From: Atrichornis clamosus | Taxonomy: Eukaryota; Chordata; Aves; Passeriformes; Menuridae | NCBI GenBank assembly: GCA_013400975.1 | Contig: WBMZ01002686.1 | Span: forward strand, 124,001 to 188,000 | Direction of reading: 5' to 3' | DNA: 64,000 nt | In this document: positions 12,301 to 21,250 of the stretch, one piece after another | Numbering within the stretch: the first letter of the stretch is position 1 | Layout of the letters: each line of letters begins with the position of its first letter | The notes under the pieces: generated by a model | Told to the model about the DNA's origin: nothing | Databases searched by the model: none | The model's input: only the letters and a program-made list of their open reading frames with translations | Made by a program: the position numbers and the translations under genes

Positions 12301-15300
12301 CCAATGCATTTGATAAAACAGTGTGCATCAGAGTGGTTTATGGATTACAGTTATACAAATGAACTTAAGTGAAAATTGACACCTGCCTCTAAGCTGTAAA
12401 TAGCTATGAACTTCCAATCTGAATTTATGGTACAAATATGTGAGTTTTAGAGTCTTGAAAAGTCGTCTAAAATTTCACAAGACTTTTTACATTCAGAGCA
12501 ATTTTGTATTTCAGGTTTCAAAACCAGTCTTTTGAAAATTCAATATTCTCTCAGCATCAGCAATCTATGGAAAGAAGTAAAAACAGACACCATGAAAGAA
12601 CTTCAACACTTTCATTTGGGCAAAGCACTGGCTGGATGGCCCAACCTATCAAATAGCTTATGAACCAGGCCCAGGCACCCTTCCAGCAAAGATGTGTGAT
12701 GGGACAGAGCAGAATCGTTTAAGCACCCAAGTGATTTTTACTGTCCTTCCTCACAATCAAGTAAGCCTTAGCCATCACAAGCCAATAAAAACGTTCTCAT
12801 AAAGGAGGAGGTAAGTGTGGCTAGAGGTATCAGACAATACCTGCAGTACCACTGCCACTCTTACACAGGAAGCAATGTTATGAGCCCCTGGCATCGACAC
12901 ACGCCCACAACCCTGTGCTTTCAGCTCCTGATTCATCTGCCTTGAGAAAGCAGCAAATTGGGGGAAATTCAAAGAGGACCTGGACTACACCCAACTGTAA
13001 CAACAATTCCTCAATGCTACCAAATACTCACTCTATTCCCAGGAGTAGCTCCAGTGTGGTGAATTAGAGCCAGAGCTGCCAATGCCAAAGAAAACACAGG
13101 AACTAGGGAATCAAGAGAGAGGCAAAATAGCTGCTCAAACTAGCAAACGTGGTGAAAACTAGGAAAAGGTGACTTACACAGCCAAGTGGATAGGGCCACT
13201 TTGAAATGTTAAAAACCCAACAGCCTGAGGAAAGCACAGCTAGATACACCAAACCTGGATACTTGGTGCATTCACAGAACCTCTTTCACTGCTCAAAGAT
13301 CGTGATAGTCACTACATGCCTATTTTCTTGTTCCATAAAAAAATGACATCCTCACTACTTACACAGTATTTTAGAGCTCCTAGAATTAACAAAGAAGAAT
13401 TAACAAAACAATTTCAACTGTTCAAATACCCATATAGATGTACTACAAGCAGAAAGTATGAAGCAAACAGAGCAGTAAGTGTCTGGATATAAAAGAACGT
13501 TAAATCATACAACAAACTATGTCTTAAAATGAAAAAAGGGAAACATTAACTCTGTGAGGAGGAAGCTGTGTTACAAGGCAAACCCAGCAAACATTAAGAC
13601 TTTTGCACTAATTAAGAATGCTTAATACAATCCCTCTCCAAAACCTCACAAAAGAAGATCTGTGAAAGGAAACAAGATGCTTAAAAAAACTACACATAAG
13701 CCTCTACATGACTTTAAAAATTTATTTAATTACCACCATACCATGCTTTGATCTGCACAACAGTACTTTGCTGAATATTTTAGTCATAGTTTTTCGATAT
13801 GATTAAATAAGTGGCTCTAAAGCTGTTTTCCTTGCTTGAATGCAGGTTTAGTCATATATAGCTTAGAAAAAAGTGGTAAAAATTTCAGTTGAAGAGACAA
13901 GCACAAGAACACAATTAATTTACATCTTTCTTAGTGTTAATATATACATACTTTGCTGCTGCTTCCTTCTCACTAGTTCTGCCACTTCCTTTGTCCTTGA
14001 TGTGCTTAGTGTCCACGTCTGATTCACTGCTACTGGAATCCCCTTTGGTTTTCTTTTTTGTCTTCTTAGAGTGGTGATGCTTTTTCTTTTTCTTTTTCCT
14101 TTTCTTACTTGCATGTTTCAGACTCTCATCTGTATCACTTTCCTCTGACAACTCAGATCTTGAATTAGTTCTGCTTGGAAAAAAGTATATACATCTATAT
14201 ATATAACTAAGTAGTAATACTGTTAAGGAACACCACCGTTAAGAAAGTTCAGAATATTTTACCCTTTACCTTTATTCTCCCTGTATTTTTTGAGAAGGTA
14301 GCAGTAACATATACAGTGAAAGTGATAAAAATCTGCATTAAATAACGACTATATTTTTCAGCTGCTGGAATTACTGACAACCAGACTTAATGTTTTAATT
14401 GTCAGGCATTTTGATGTGTGATCTGTACAAATATACATCTGTTAACATTCTCAAATTAAAGAAGATGACTGAGCTGATAAAATTTCCTAACTTTGCTAAA
14501 CAACTTAGAGCAAGCTAAAAGACTGAGAAATCTTTAAGTGTGACCTGCAAAAGAAAAACGTCTGAATTTTTTCCCTGGCTTTTTATGACTGCTTATATAA
14601 GAAGTATCAAAACCACACTTTTAAATTCACTTCCAGATTAGAAAATCAAATCTCGCCAATCAAGAAAATTTTTTATGACTATTGAACTAAAGTTATCAAA
14701 TAATGCAATATAATGTAATAAAGTAACACTATGTACAACAGACGACTGAGTTATTGAGAGATCACACGAAGGACACATAGTTTTGGCAAAACACATGTAT
14801 ATCACCGTACAATACCACATAAACTCTCACACTTAATAATCAAATGAATAATGGAGGTCTTCTCTAAGCCTTAATTAAAGCACAAGCTCTTTTTAAACTT
14901 TTTTTTTCTGCAAATCTTTCAATGAAAGAAAGGACTGACAACTCTCAGTATTCCTAATAGGTCAGTAAAAGAAAATACTGTATTAAAAAAACAAGGCATC
15001 TCAAGGAACAGCCCCGACACAATTTTTTTAAGGACACTAAGAAAAAAGAAACCATGGAAGAACCGTCAGCAGGCTTTTAAAACAAACACACACACTTCTG
15101 CAATTAGTTTCTACTGAACTGAGATAAAACCAATTAGTTTTTATTAAACCAAATACCCAAGCAATAGGGGAAAAAAAATATTTTTCTGCACACTATTTTT
15201 TAACAAAGTCTTTTTTGAAGATAATATTATGTCCTTCTGTCTGAATGGTACCTTGCAAAATCCTTAGTTTTATGATATTAAATTCCTAAAAAGATTTGAA

Positions 15301-18300
15301 GAAATATACACAAAATATATGACTGATAAACAGAACACTGATTGCATTTCAAACACACAATGCATGCAAATGCAAGAATAAGTATATGAAGAGATTTATT
15401 CAGGTGCTCTTGGTATTATAAAGATATTCTCTATCATGACCACCAACAATCATGATGAACAAGGGAGCTTGCATCAAATTAATAGTGACTAAGGTTTTGA
15501 ACTTGACAACAACAACTTGACTTGATTCACTATTAAGTGCTAGTTATAGCGTAGATAAGCCAAGAATAGCAACCTGTTTAGTGAACATATTAAAACTAAT
15601 GTGGCTCCTTAAAGCTCATTTCTGTAAAAGAATATAATCACCCACTTCCGTTGGCCAGCATGTTCTACAACCACACGACTTGATACATGTGATATTACAT
15701 TAGTTCACATCTTCAACTATTTTTTAATAAGCTATAAACTAAAATGTGAAATGGCTGATTTCTCTGGTTTCCACAGAAAAATCACAAAGATGATATTTAA
15801 TCTTTACATTATTTCAAGGATCACTTAGGACGTTCAAAAGCTAATGAAGAATCATGATTGCTCAGTTCCCTCTCCATTCCAAAATAACAATGATTTAAAT
15901 GCAGCTCTAATAAAAAGAAAATGGGAATGTAATTGCATAAGCACAACTTCTCATTATTTGAAGTTAAAGGACATGGAAGCATTATTCATGCTTTTTTACA
16001 TGACTCAGTTCAGGTCTTTTTACATACTGCACAGCAGAATTAAAAGCAGCTTTTAGTTCCTGAATTTGGTCTCATATAACAAAAGATAAGCAGGACAAAA
16101 GAAAGAGGCTATTTTAAAAGACACTGAAATACAGTTTACCTTATTAATGGTGATTTTTCAGGAATGAGATTGGCAACTTCTGTAGTGCGCTGGTGCAGTA
16201 ATAGTGCATCTTCTGTAGAGAAGCTTGGGTTACTCAGCCAGTCTAACTCTGCAGGTAAAGAAAAGTGGGAGATCAATACAAATTAACCTGCTGTGCTTTT
16301 TAAAGTTGGGGGTTAATCTAGTCAGCAGACAGCTAAATTCACAGCAAATGTCACTAAGTCAAGTGTAATAATTGAACATATTGGAAAGCAGTCCATGAAA
16401 TGTCCATTTACTTTATACTGAAAGCAGATTCCATGTTTAATACACAGCCCTATACATTAAAAAAAAAATCTATCCAATATTCATTTTTATAATTAAAAAA
16501 TTCTAACTTTATATACTTATATACTGTGTAAATTTGCTGTATAAGATCATCTACTGTCTCATAAATATTTACTATTATGTATTAATTACAATATAAATTA
16601 ATTTTAATATATTATATACAATATAGGATAGAAATGTTTACACATTTTAAAAATGAAATTGAAAAAATTACAGAACGGCATAATTAAATGAAAAGTGTAG
16701 TTAATTAATGCAATACAACTTATACAAGCCAACAAAAGTTTACTCACTGTGTGGAAAATATTCTTAACATTATTTTATTGCTAGGGACACCCATTACTGA
16801 TAAGACTAGTCAAGTGTTTTATACACAGCCAAAACATGACACTGGATTCTCAGTTTTCCAACCACTGAAATATCATTAGACATCCCAGTAGTGTGAAAGA
16901 AAGCTATTTGTTGTTAATTTTGATACAGTAGTCGGCATTAAGCATTCTGCATCTAGATCTGTTCCTTTCAGTCATCAGGTAAGATCAGACACTGACAGCA
17001 TGTGGAGGGGGAAATTTTTATCATAATTTTACTGATATTAGAAGTTCTACAACAATTTTCATAGAGACTTCATTTCTAGAATTCTTTTAAGCATGTGAAA
17101 TTTTCAAAGACATTAACCAACAAAAGTTATTTTGCGTAAGTACAGAATTCAACAGTAGCCTCTCCAGTGCCACACTGATAGAAATAACAATACAAGGAAC
17201 AAATTTGGTCTCCCCTCCTCTCCTCCGTGCTCTCCACAATCACTTTTGCCTCAGTGTTCTTCCTGTCACTCTTGTGTTTGTGCACTTGACTACACTGACC
17301 TCTACTCCTTAAACAGCATGAACTCATCTGCCAAGCCATATACCTCTCTGCCTTCTAAAGTATTTCTTTCAGAAATAGCTTTTCATACCAAAATTTCTTC
17401 TTCTGTCTCATGTCCCTGAGTTGTTGTCCACAAAAGGATTTAAAGCAGAGCTGGCTGCAAAACATTTGTTAACCTACATTAAACACATCAAGAAGTATAT
17501 ACAATAAAGCAAAGCTCCAGTTTGTGTTTCCCAAGTGTCTTCCCCCATTATGAAAGGCCCCACAAGGAGGGTAACCCCCCCTGGGTCCACCTCTGTGCGT
17601 GGGAGAATCCACAAGTCATGGCACTGCCAGGACCAAAACACACGTCCCATGACCACCCCAACCAATACACTGTAGAACATCACCACGCACCACTTCCCAG
17701 CTCACCAAAACATAGGATGGAGACTGAAAAATAAAAATTCAGCTGTATAATAAATATCCATAGTATTGTGACCTTATGCCTGGCAATTAGAATCACCAAA
17801 CCTAAGGCAAATACGCTACCATACTTCGTTGCAAATCAACATAAGATTTTTTTTTTCCTTTCAGGAAAATACTTAAGATATATGAATGTAAAATTAGAAT
17901 AAAAATTGAAACCTTAAAACTGCAATCCTTACTTGCCTTTTAAAAATATGATAAAAATCTACTATTTACTTTCAATTAATCCACCCTGACACATATGCCT
18001 TAATTTTAAGTATGTGTTTATGATTTTAAAACTGTACATCTACCACAAATTTTACCTGAAATAATCTGTTATTCCCTTAGAAATGTGGAGTCACTCACTA
18101 GTGTGGTGCACTATAATTAAAACAGCACAAGCAGAAAAAGGTTTGGGTTTTTTTTCTAATTTGAATAAATGTTTTAGGGCCTCCAAAGAAAACTCACCTG
18201 AAAAAATGGAGTCATAAACATTAATTCCCTGCCTGTTCCTGTAGCTTGGTTCTACCTGAGCAGATAAGATCAAATTGCATCTTTAACGCACTAAAGAATC

Positions 18301-20947
18301 ACTTTGTGAGAACCAAGCCCTGTAGCACAGTCAATATACCGCTGTGGCTACAGGAGGGAAATGTTCAGGATTCTCCAAGTACAGTATTTTCTGAAGAATT
18401 TAATCAAACTGACCTAATACTTGGAAAGGACTGAGCAATTTTTTTCCATTATGCAACATGCAAGTTCAAACCACTTGTAAATAATTTCAAGTGAATCAGT
18501 TAGCCGGATACAAGCATTTCAAACATCACAACACATTCCAAACTTAAAACACAATCTCTTTGCTTTGGCTTTTTTTCTTGTGAAATGTCTAAGAAGTTTA
18601 TCATTTTTGCAGACCAGATTTATGTTCTTAAAACATAAAGAGTAAAAAAATATAAAAGACCAATTTTGTGATAATATGCATGTAATTGTTACATGTTTAT
18701 AAGCACAATAGCAGCAGCAATCCAATGGCATTTTCTTTACACCTTCTCAAGAAAAAAAAAAAATTTTACACTGCATGTCTACAGACACAATTTTTAAGAG
18801 TTACACAAAGCCTTTTGTGGCCTCTCAGGATCCCGAAAATCTGCTTTCAGCAAAACTTGCTGCATTGCCTGATCTAAAGCATAGTTCAGAATGCAAATAA
18901 TGGTGTGCATAATGCTCGCTAATACCAGCAGGGTTACTTATTACCACTGCCCTTTTCATGGATACCGATAAATTTGCTTTCTATCTTCTACCGAAGCCTA
19001 ATTAAGCTTGACAACATAATTGTAACAAACTATATACAAAATTGCAGCACTCTAGAGGATGCTGCAACTCAGCCATCAGGCAACACAGGAAGTGTCTGTT
19101 TCTGTTCCAGAGAGCACTTTTACTTTAGAAACAGTTTAGGAAGGTGTGTAGGAGTATGAAGCAGAGTGGTTGGCAGAATGAAACACGGCCAACATAGTTA
19201 CATTACTACTTCAACTTTTACAATAAAGCCGTGAAGCAGTCCTAAATGTCTGCTAAAGGCATCTCAGTTTTACATAAAGTTAAAATGAACATACTCTGGG
19301 ATCTCTGTATTATGATGGGCTTTGGCTTAACATCAGCTCTGAGCAAAGAGAACCATCTATCAGAGAGATACCAAAGTTGCCTGTCAAGTTCTCAAGTTCT
19401 CACAAGCTGAACGTGTGAAATTTGATATACACCACTATAAATGTGGTTCTGAGTTAATACTTAATTTTTACAACTTACATTAAAACACTGTTGTCAACAA
19501 AAAAGTACAATATTTACTAAAACATAAACCAAAGAAATTATGTTCCAGTTTTGTCAATAATGTCACACAAAAAACTTCCAGTATACCAAAATGTAAGTTA
19601 TAAACAGTGCTAACAACTGAAATCTGGATCCAAAAGTCAGTCTTACATCTTTTTCTGTATAATCTGATCTTCCAAACAGGTGGCCTGCAGTGACACAGAC
19701 TACCATAACAAACCTAAAGGCTAAATTCCCAGAGTTTTAAAATATAACCAAGGTCTTATTACCAGAGAATTTCACTGCACCTCTGCCTGGCAGAGCAGCT
19801 CCCCTATTCCTAGAAACTGTAATTTGGGATCTTATTATGTCCGCTACCCCCTACATCAAGTGTCATTACCAGAAAGGGCCCTAAATGTAACTAGAACATC
19901 TCTGTACTGTAATGCCATCGGGGGTATCGCAGAACTGGTCAGAACAAGAAGCTAACTCACCATACTGAGTGGACCAAATATACAAGAAATTTAGCCCAGG
20001 TAAATAATTCTCTTGTTTCCCCTTGCTGTGGTGTCTAAAGAATAGGCAGATTTAAGGGTGGTAGAAGCCGGCAAGCAAAAAGGTTAGTTCAAATCCTGTC
20101 CCCTATCAAATCCTAATTTAGTAGAATTAATAAACGTAGTACCTACTTCACTGCTTTACCTCAGTGAAATACACCAGAAAGTGTTCTTTACTCATTTAAT
20201 AAAAGTATAGCTTGCTAGACAGCAACCATAACAGTCAGTGTGATACAAAGAATCATAGTCTTACTTGTAACCTTAAAGAAAAGGTCATTTACAGCTAAAA
20301 TTTGGCTTAATAAGCAAGGAATTGCAAAAACACTTTTGAAGATATCCAAAGGTAGCGGGAAAATAAAAAAAAAAGACAGAAAAGAAAGAAAAAAAGAGAG
20401 AGAGAGAGAAAGAGAGAAAGAGAGAAAGAGAGAGAGAGAAAGAGAAAGAGAAAGAGAAAGAAAGAGAGAAAGAGAAAGAGAAGAGNNNNNNNNNNNNNNN
20501 NNNNNNNNNNNNNNNNNNNNNNNNNNNNNNNNNNNNNNNNNNNNNNNNNNNNNNNNNNNNNNNNNNNNNNNNNNNNAGAGAGAGAAAGAGAGAGAAAGAG
20601 AGAGAAAGAGAGAGAAAGAGAGAGAAAGAGAGAGAAAGAGAGAGAAAGAGAGAGAAAGACAAACAACAAATCGAAAGCCCCCCTGCCGCGCTCCGGGGGC
20701 GATGGACACGGGCCGGTGGGCTCGGGCCCAGCGGCAGCACCGCCCCTGCCACCGCTCCGTGGCGGGGGCGGAGCGCGGACAAGCACGGCGGCCGGAGCGG
20801 GCCTGGCGGCGTGTGCCGAGGGCCGCTGGAGAGCTGTTAGGGGAAACACGATTCCCCCAGGACTTTACCTCTCGTGGAGCCCTCGGTGCTGCCGGCGGGC
20901 GGCCCCCCGGGCTGGGCGGCCCCGGCGAAAGCGGGGAACAGCGCCAT
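206..20947 (-). CDS. NRDE2: NRDE2, N-terminal half (coding exons 1-9, gene continues past left edge)
   Basis: Nine exons on the minus strand join in phase into 618 codons: 20947-20869, 16248-16140, 14170-13952, 11889-11740, 9310-8848, 8657-8255, 4679-4546, 2541-2421 and 381-206. The product matches NRDE2 as I know it from human, including the MALFPAFAG start, the [26 protein letters not shown] block and the [12 protein letters not shown] and [20 protein letters not shown] blocks. Visible layout: a short acidic/serine N-terminus, a very basic Lys/His tract near residues 85-103 (nuclear-localisation-like), a conserved block near 140-200, then HAT-type helical repeats from about residue 315. Family knowledge: human NRDE2 (about 1,160 residues) is nuclear, binds the helicase MTR4 through an N-terminal segment and restrains exosome recruitment, and affects splicing. 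About half the protein lies outside this window. No frameshift or internal stop is seen, so the gene looks intact as far as it goes. Confidence 0.97.
382..2420 (-). other. NRDE2: NRDE2 intron 8
   Basis: AT-rich intron of about 2 kb with GT-AG ends. It holds a short CA run near 932-944 and no recognisable repeat or gene. Small ORFs here show no protein features. Confidence 0.85.
2421..2541 (-). CDS. NRDE2: NRDE2 coding exon 8
   Basis: The 121 bp exon has acceptor AAACAACAG and donor CCTG|GTATGT and encodes residues 520-559. It reads [14 protein letters not shown] followed by [17 protein letters not shown], which is close to human. The true frame has no start codon; the longer ATG-type ORF over this stretch on the same strand is in the wrong frame and should be ignored. 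Confidence 0.95.
2542..4545 (-). other. NRDE2: NRDE2 intron 7
   Basis: About 2 kb of AT-rich intron. No repeat family or RNA gene was recognised. Confidence 0.85.
4546..4679 (-). CDS. NRDE2: NRDE2 coding exon 7
   Basis: The 134 bp exon has acceptor TACTTTGCAG and donor GGACAG|GTAGCA. It encodes residues 475-519, including [15 protein letters not shown] and [14 protein letters not shown], matching the human HAT-repeat continuation. The split codon with exon 6 gives an alanine, keeping the frame. Confidence 0.96.
4680..8254 (-). other. NRDE2: NRDE2 intron 6
   Basis: About 3.6 kb of AT-rich intron. Short ORFs of 60-113 codons occur on both strands at the rate expected by chance. No repeat family was recognised. 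Confidence 0.85.
8255..8657 (-). CDS. NRDE2: NRDE2 coding exon 6 (HAT repeats)
   Basis: The 403 bp exon has acceptor TTTTAAG and donor CTGG|GTAAGG and encodes residues 341-474. It begins [10 protein letters not shown], continues [15 protein letters not shown] and [22 protein letters not shown], then [12 protein letters not shown] and ends at LPGTEEAML. The repeated Trp/Leu helical pairs are HAT repeats, as in RNA-processing scaffolds. Intron 5, separating it from exon 5, is only 190 bp. Confidence 0.97.
8848..9310 (-). CDS. NRDE2: NRDE2 coding exon 5 (linker and first HAT-like repeat)
   Basis: The 463 bp exon has acceptor CCTTCCAAG and donor TTTCAG|GTGTGT and encodes residues 186-340. It begins [20 protein letters not shown], continues through RYFTKNN, a polar serine-rich linker and [16 protein letters not shown], and ends in [17 protein letters not shown], the typical Trp-containing first helix pair of a HAT (half-a-TPR) repeat. 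The polar middle is less conserved than its flanks. Confidence 0.96.
9311..10631 (-). other. NRDE2: NRDE2 intron 4, part 3' of the CR1
   Basis: AT-rich intron sequence between the CR1 and exon 5. It includes a short poly(T) near 10293-10304. No gene was recognised. Confidence 0.8.
10632..11625 (-). mobile_element. CR1 LINE, 5'-truncated, in NRDE2 intron 4
   Basis: The left end (AGAATCACAGAATGG, GGTTGGAAGGGGCC) is the reverse complement of the CR1 3' terminus, so the element lies on the minus strand, in the same sense as NRDE2. The right part encodes the C-terminal piece of CR1 reverse transcriptase on the minus strand (about 11606-11301: [35 protein letters not shown]). The F-A-D-D catalytic site is damaged (one Asp deleted, the other substituted) and the frame shifts after about 11400. 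It is about 1 kb of a normal 4.5 kb element, so it is a dead insertion. Its 5' end lies 115 bp from NRDE2 exon 4. Confidence 0.93.
11740..11889 (-). CDS. NRDE2: NRDE2 coding exon 4 (conserved core)
   Basis: The 150 bp exon runs between acceptor TTTTCTGCAG and donor GCAAG|GTATGA and encodes residues 136-185. It contains the conserved stretches [18 protein letters not shown] and [10 protein letters not shown]. In human NRDE2 the MTR4-interacting segment lies in this N-terminal neighbourhood; assigning this exon to it is inference from position and conservation. The exon has no ATG-started ORF of useful length, and was found by splice sites and protein similarity. Confidence 0.95.
11890..13951 (-). 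other. NRDE2: NRDE2 intron 3
   Basis: About 2.1 kb. The middle (about 12.6-13.3 kb) is somewhat more GC-rich and could be an old repeat, but I could not place it in a family. No coding evidence. Confidence 0.8.
13952..14170 (-). CDS. NRDE2: NRDE2 coding exon 3 (basic, serine-rich)
   Basis: The 219 bp exon encodes residues 63-135. It has an acidic serine run (SEESDTDES), then a Lys/Arg/His tract at about residues 85-103 that could act as a nuclear localisation signal, then SSSSESDVD, a candidate casein-kinase-like acidic serine patch. The donor is GCAAA|GTATGT. The acceptor is a tandem AAG-CAG (NAGNAG): CAG gives a start at 14170, AAG gives 14173 and inserts one serine. The frame is kept either way. 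Confidence 0.93.
14171..16139 (-). other. NRDE2: NRDE2 intron 2
   Basis: About 2 kb, strongly AT-rich, with many short A and T runs. Nothing else was recognised. Confidence 0.85.
16140..16248 (-). CDS. NRDE2: NRDE2 coding exon 2
   Basis: The 109 bp exon has acceptor TTTACCTGCAG and donor AAG|GTAAAC. It encodes residues 27-62 and starts [11 protein letters not shown], matching the human [10 protein letters not shown] block. It enters with two bases of a split codon and leaves with two bases (phase 2). It contains no ATG-initiated ORF, so an ORF scan alone would miss it. Confidence 0.93.
16249..20868 (-). other. NRDE2: NRDE2 intron 1
   Basis: About 4.6 kb first intron. It holds the purine simple repeat with an assembly gap near its 5' (right) end, and a slightly GC-richer patch near 17.5-17.7 kb of unknown origin. 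No alternative coding exon was recognised. Confidence 0.85.
20370..20659. repeat. GAGA/AAAGAG polypurine simple repeat with sequence gap
   Basis: The plus strand is almost purely A and G, in GAGA and GAGAAA-type units, from about 20370 to 20659. The right block is very regular (GAGAGAAA, unit about 8 bp); the left block is more mixed. Positions 20486-20576 are 91 Ns, so the true repeat length is unknown. On the NRDE2 sense strand this is a polypyrimidine tract ending 209 bp inside intron 1. ORFs crossing it on either strand (Glu/Arg/Lys or Ser/Leu/Phe runs) are artefacts of the repeat. Confidence 0.97.
20869..20947 (-). CDS. NRDE2: NRDE2 coding exon 1 (start codon)
   Basis: The exon encodes residues 1-26 plus one base. 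The start ATG at 20947-20945 has G at -3 and G at +4, a strong Kozak context, and opens [12 protein letters not shown], the vertebrate NRDE2 start. The donor is GAGAG|GTAAAG, with the first intron base at 20868. The same frame stays open upstream to about 21043 but contains no ATG there, so this start is preferred. Confidence 0.95.
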
Positions 20948-21006
20948 GTCTCGGCCGCCGCTGCCCGCCCGCACGGCCCGGCGGCAAGATGGCGCCACGG
21001 CGCCGA

Positions 21007-21025
21007 GCGCCCTGGGACCTGTAGT
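21007..21025 (-). promoter_or_regulatory. ZNF143 (SBS)-like site with adjacent ETS motif
   Basis: The minus strand reads ACTACAGGTCCCAGGGCGC, close to the ZNF143/Staf consensus ACTACAnnTCCCAGnatGC. A CGGAAG ETS core lies directly upstream (minus strand of 21027-21032). The composite is common in TATA-less promoters. It lies 60-80 bp upstream of the NRDE2 start codon. Confidence 0.7.
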
Positions 21026-21041
21026 TCTTCCGCCCGGACCC

Positions 21042-21052
21042 AAGATGGCGGC
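21042..21052 (+). promoter_or_regulatory. YY1-type motif
   Basis: AAGATGGCGGC is a full YY1 consensus. A second AAGATGGCG lies at 20986-20994. YY1 sites of this kind usually sit at or just downstream of the start in CpG-island promoters, which helps bracket the NRDE2 start site. Confidence 0.65.
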
Positions 21053-21250
21053 TGAGTGGAGGACGGTGCGGCGATGGTGCCGCTGGGGGCGGTCGGCGTC
21101 GCGTATCGTGCGCCCTCCGCCGCCTCACTGCGGAACTGAAGGAGGGACCTGCTGGGGGAAGAGGCGGGAGGAGTTTTCTGGAGTCACCCTTCTTGCCCTC
21201 CACTGTTATCCCTCATGGAGTCCACCGGGACGGAACACCCGAGCGATGTC

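Larger units (their letters stand above)
20680..21250 (-). promoter_or_regulatory. NRDE2: NRDE2 CpG-island promoter
   Basis: A GC- and CpG-rich island covers exon 1 and its upstream side, in sharp contrast to the AT-rich intron. It has no clear TATA box. It carries two AAGATGGCG YY1-type motifs (plus strand, 20986-20994 and 21042-21050), a ZNF143-like ACTACA-n2-TCCCAG element on the minus strand, and an ETS motif beside it. This is the usual make-up of a housekeeping promoter. Transcription start is inferred near 20.97-21.05 kb; I see no sign of a divergent coding gene. Confidence 0.85.

Noticed and set aside
20082..20104. B-box-like GTTCAAATCC, possible tRNA
   Set aside because: There is no matching A box at the right distance and no cloverleaf could be drawn around it.
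20215..21055. ORFs of 164-271 codons crossing the purine repeat
   Set aside because: They consist of Glu/Arg/Lys or Ser/Leu/Phe repeats from the GAGA tract and run across 91 Ns.
20680..21250. Possible bidirectional promoter with a second coding gene to the right
   Set aside because: No spliced or conserved coding sequence is recognisable on the plus strand in the following kilobases.
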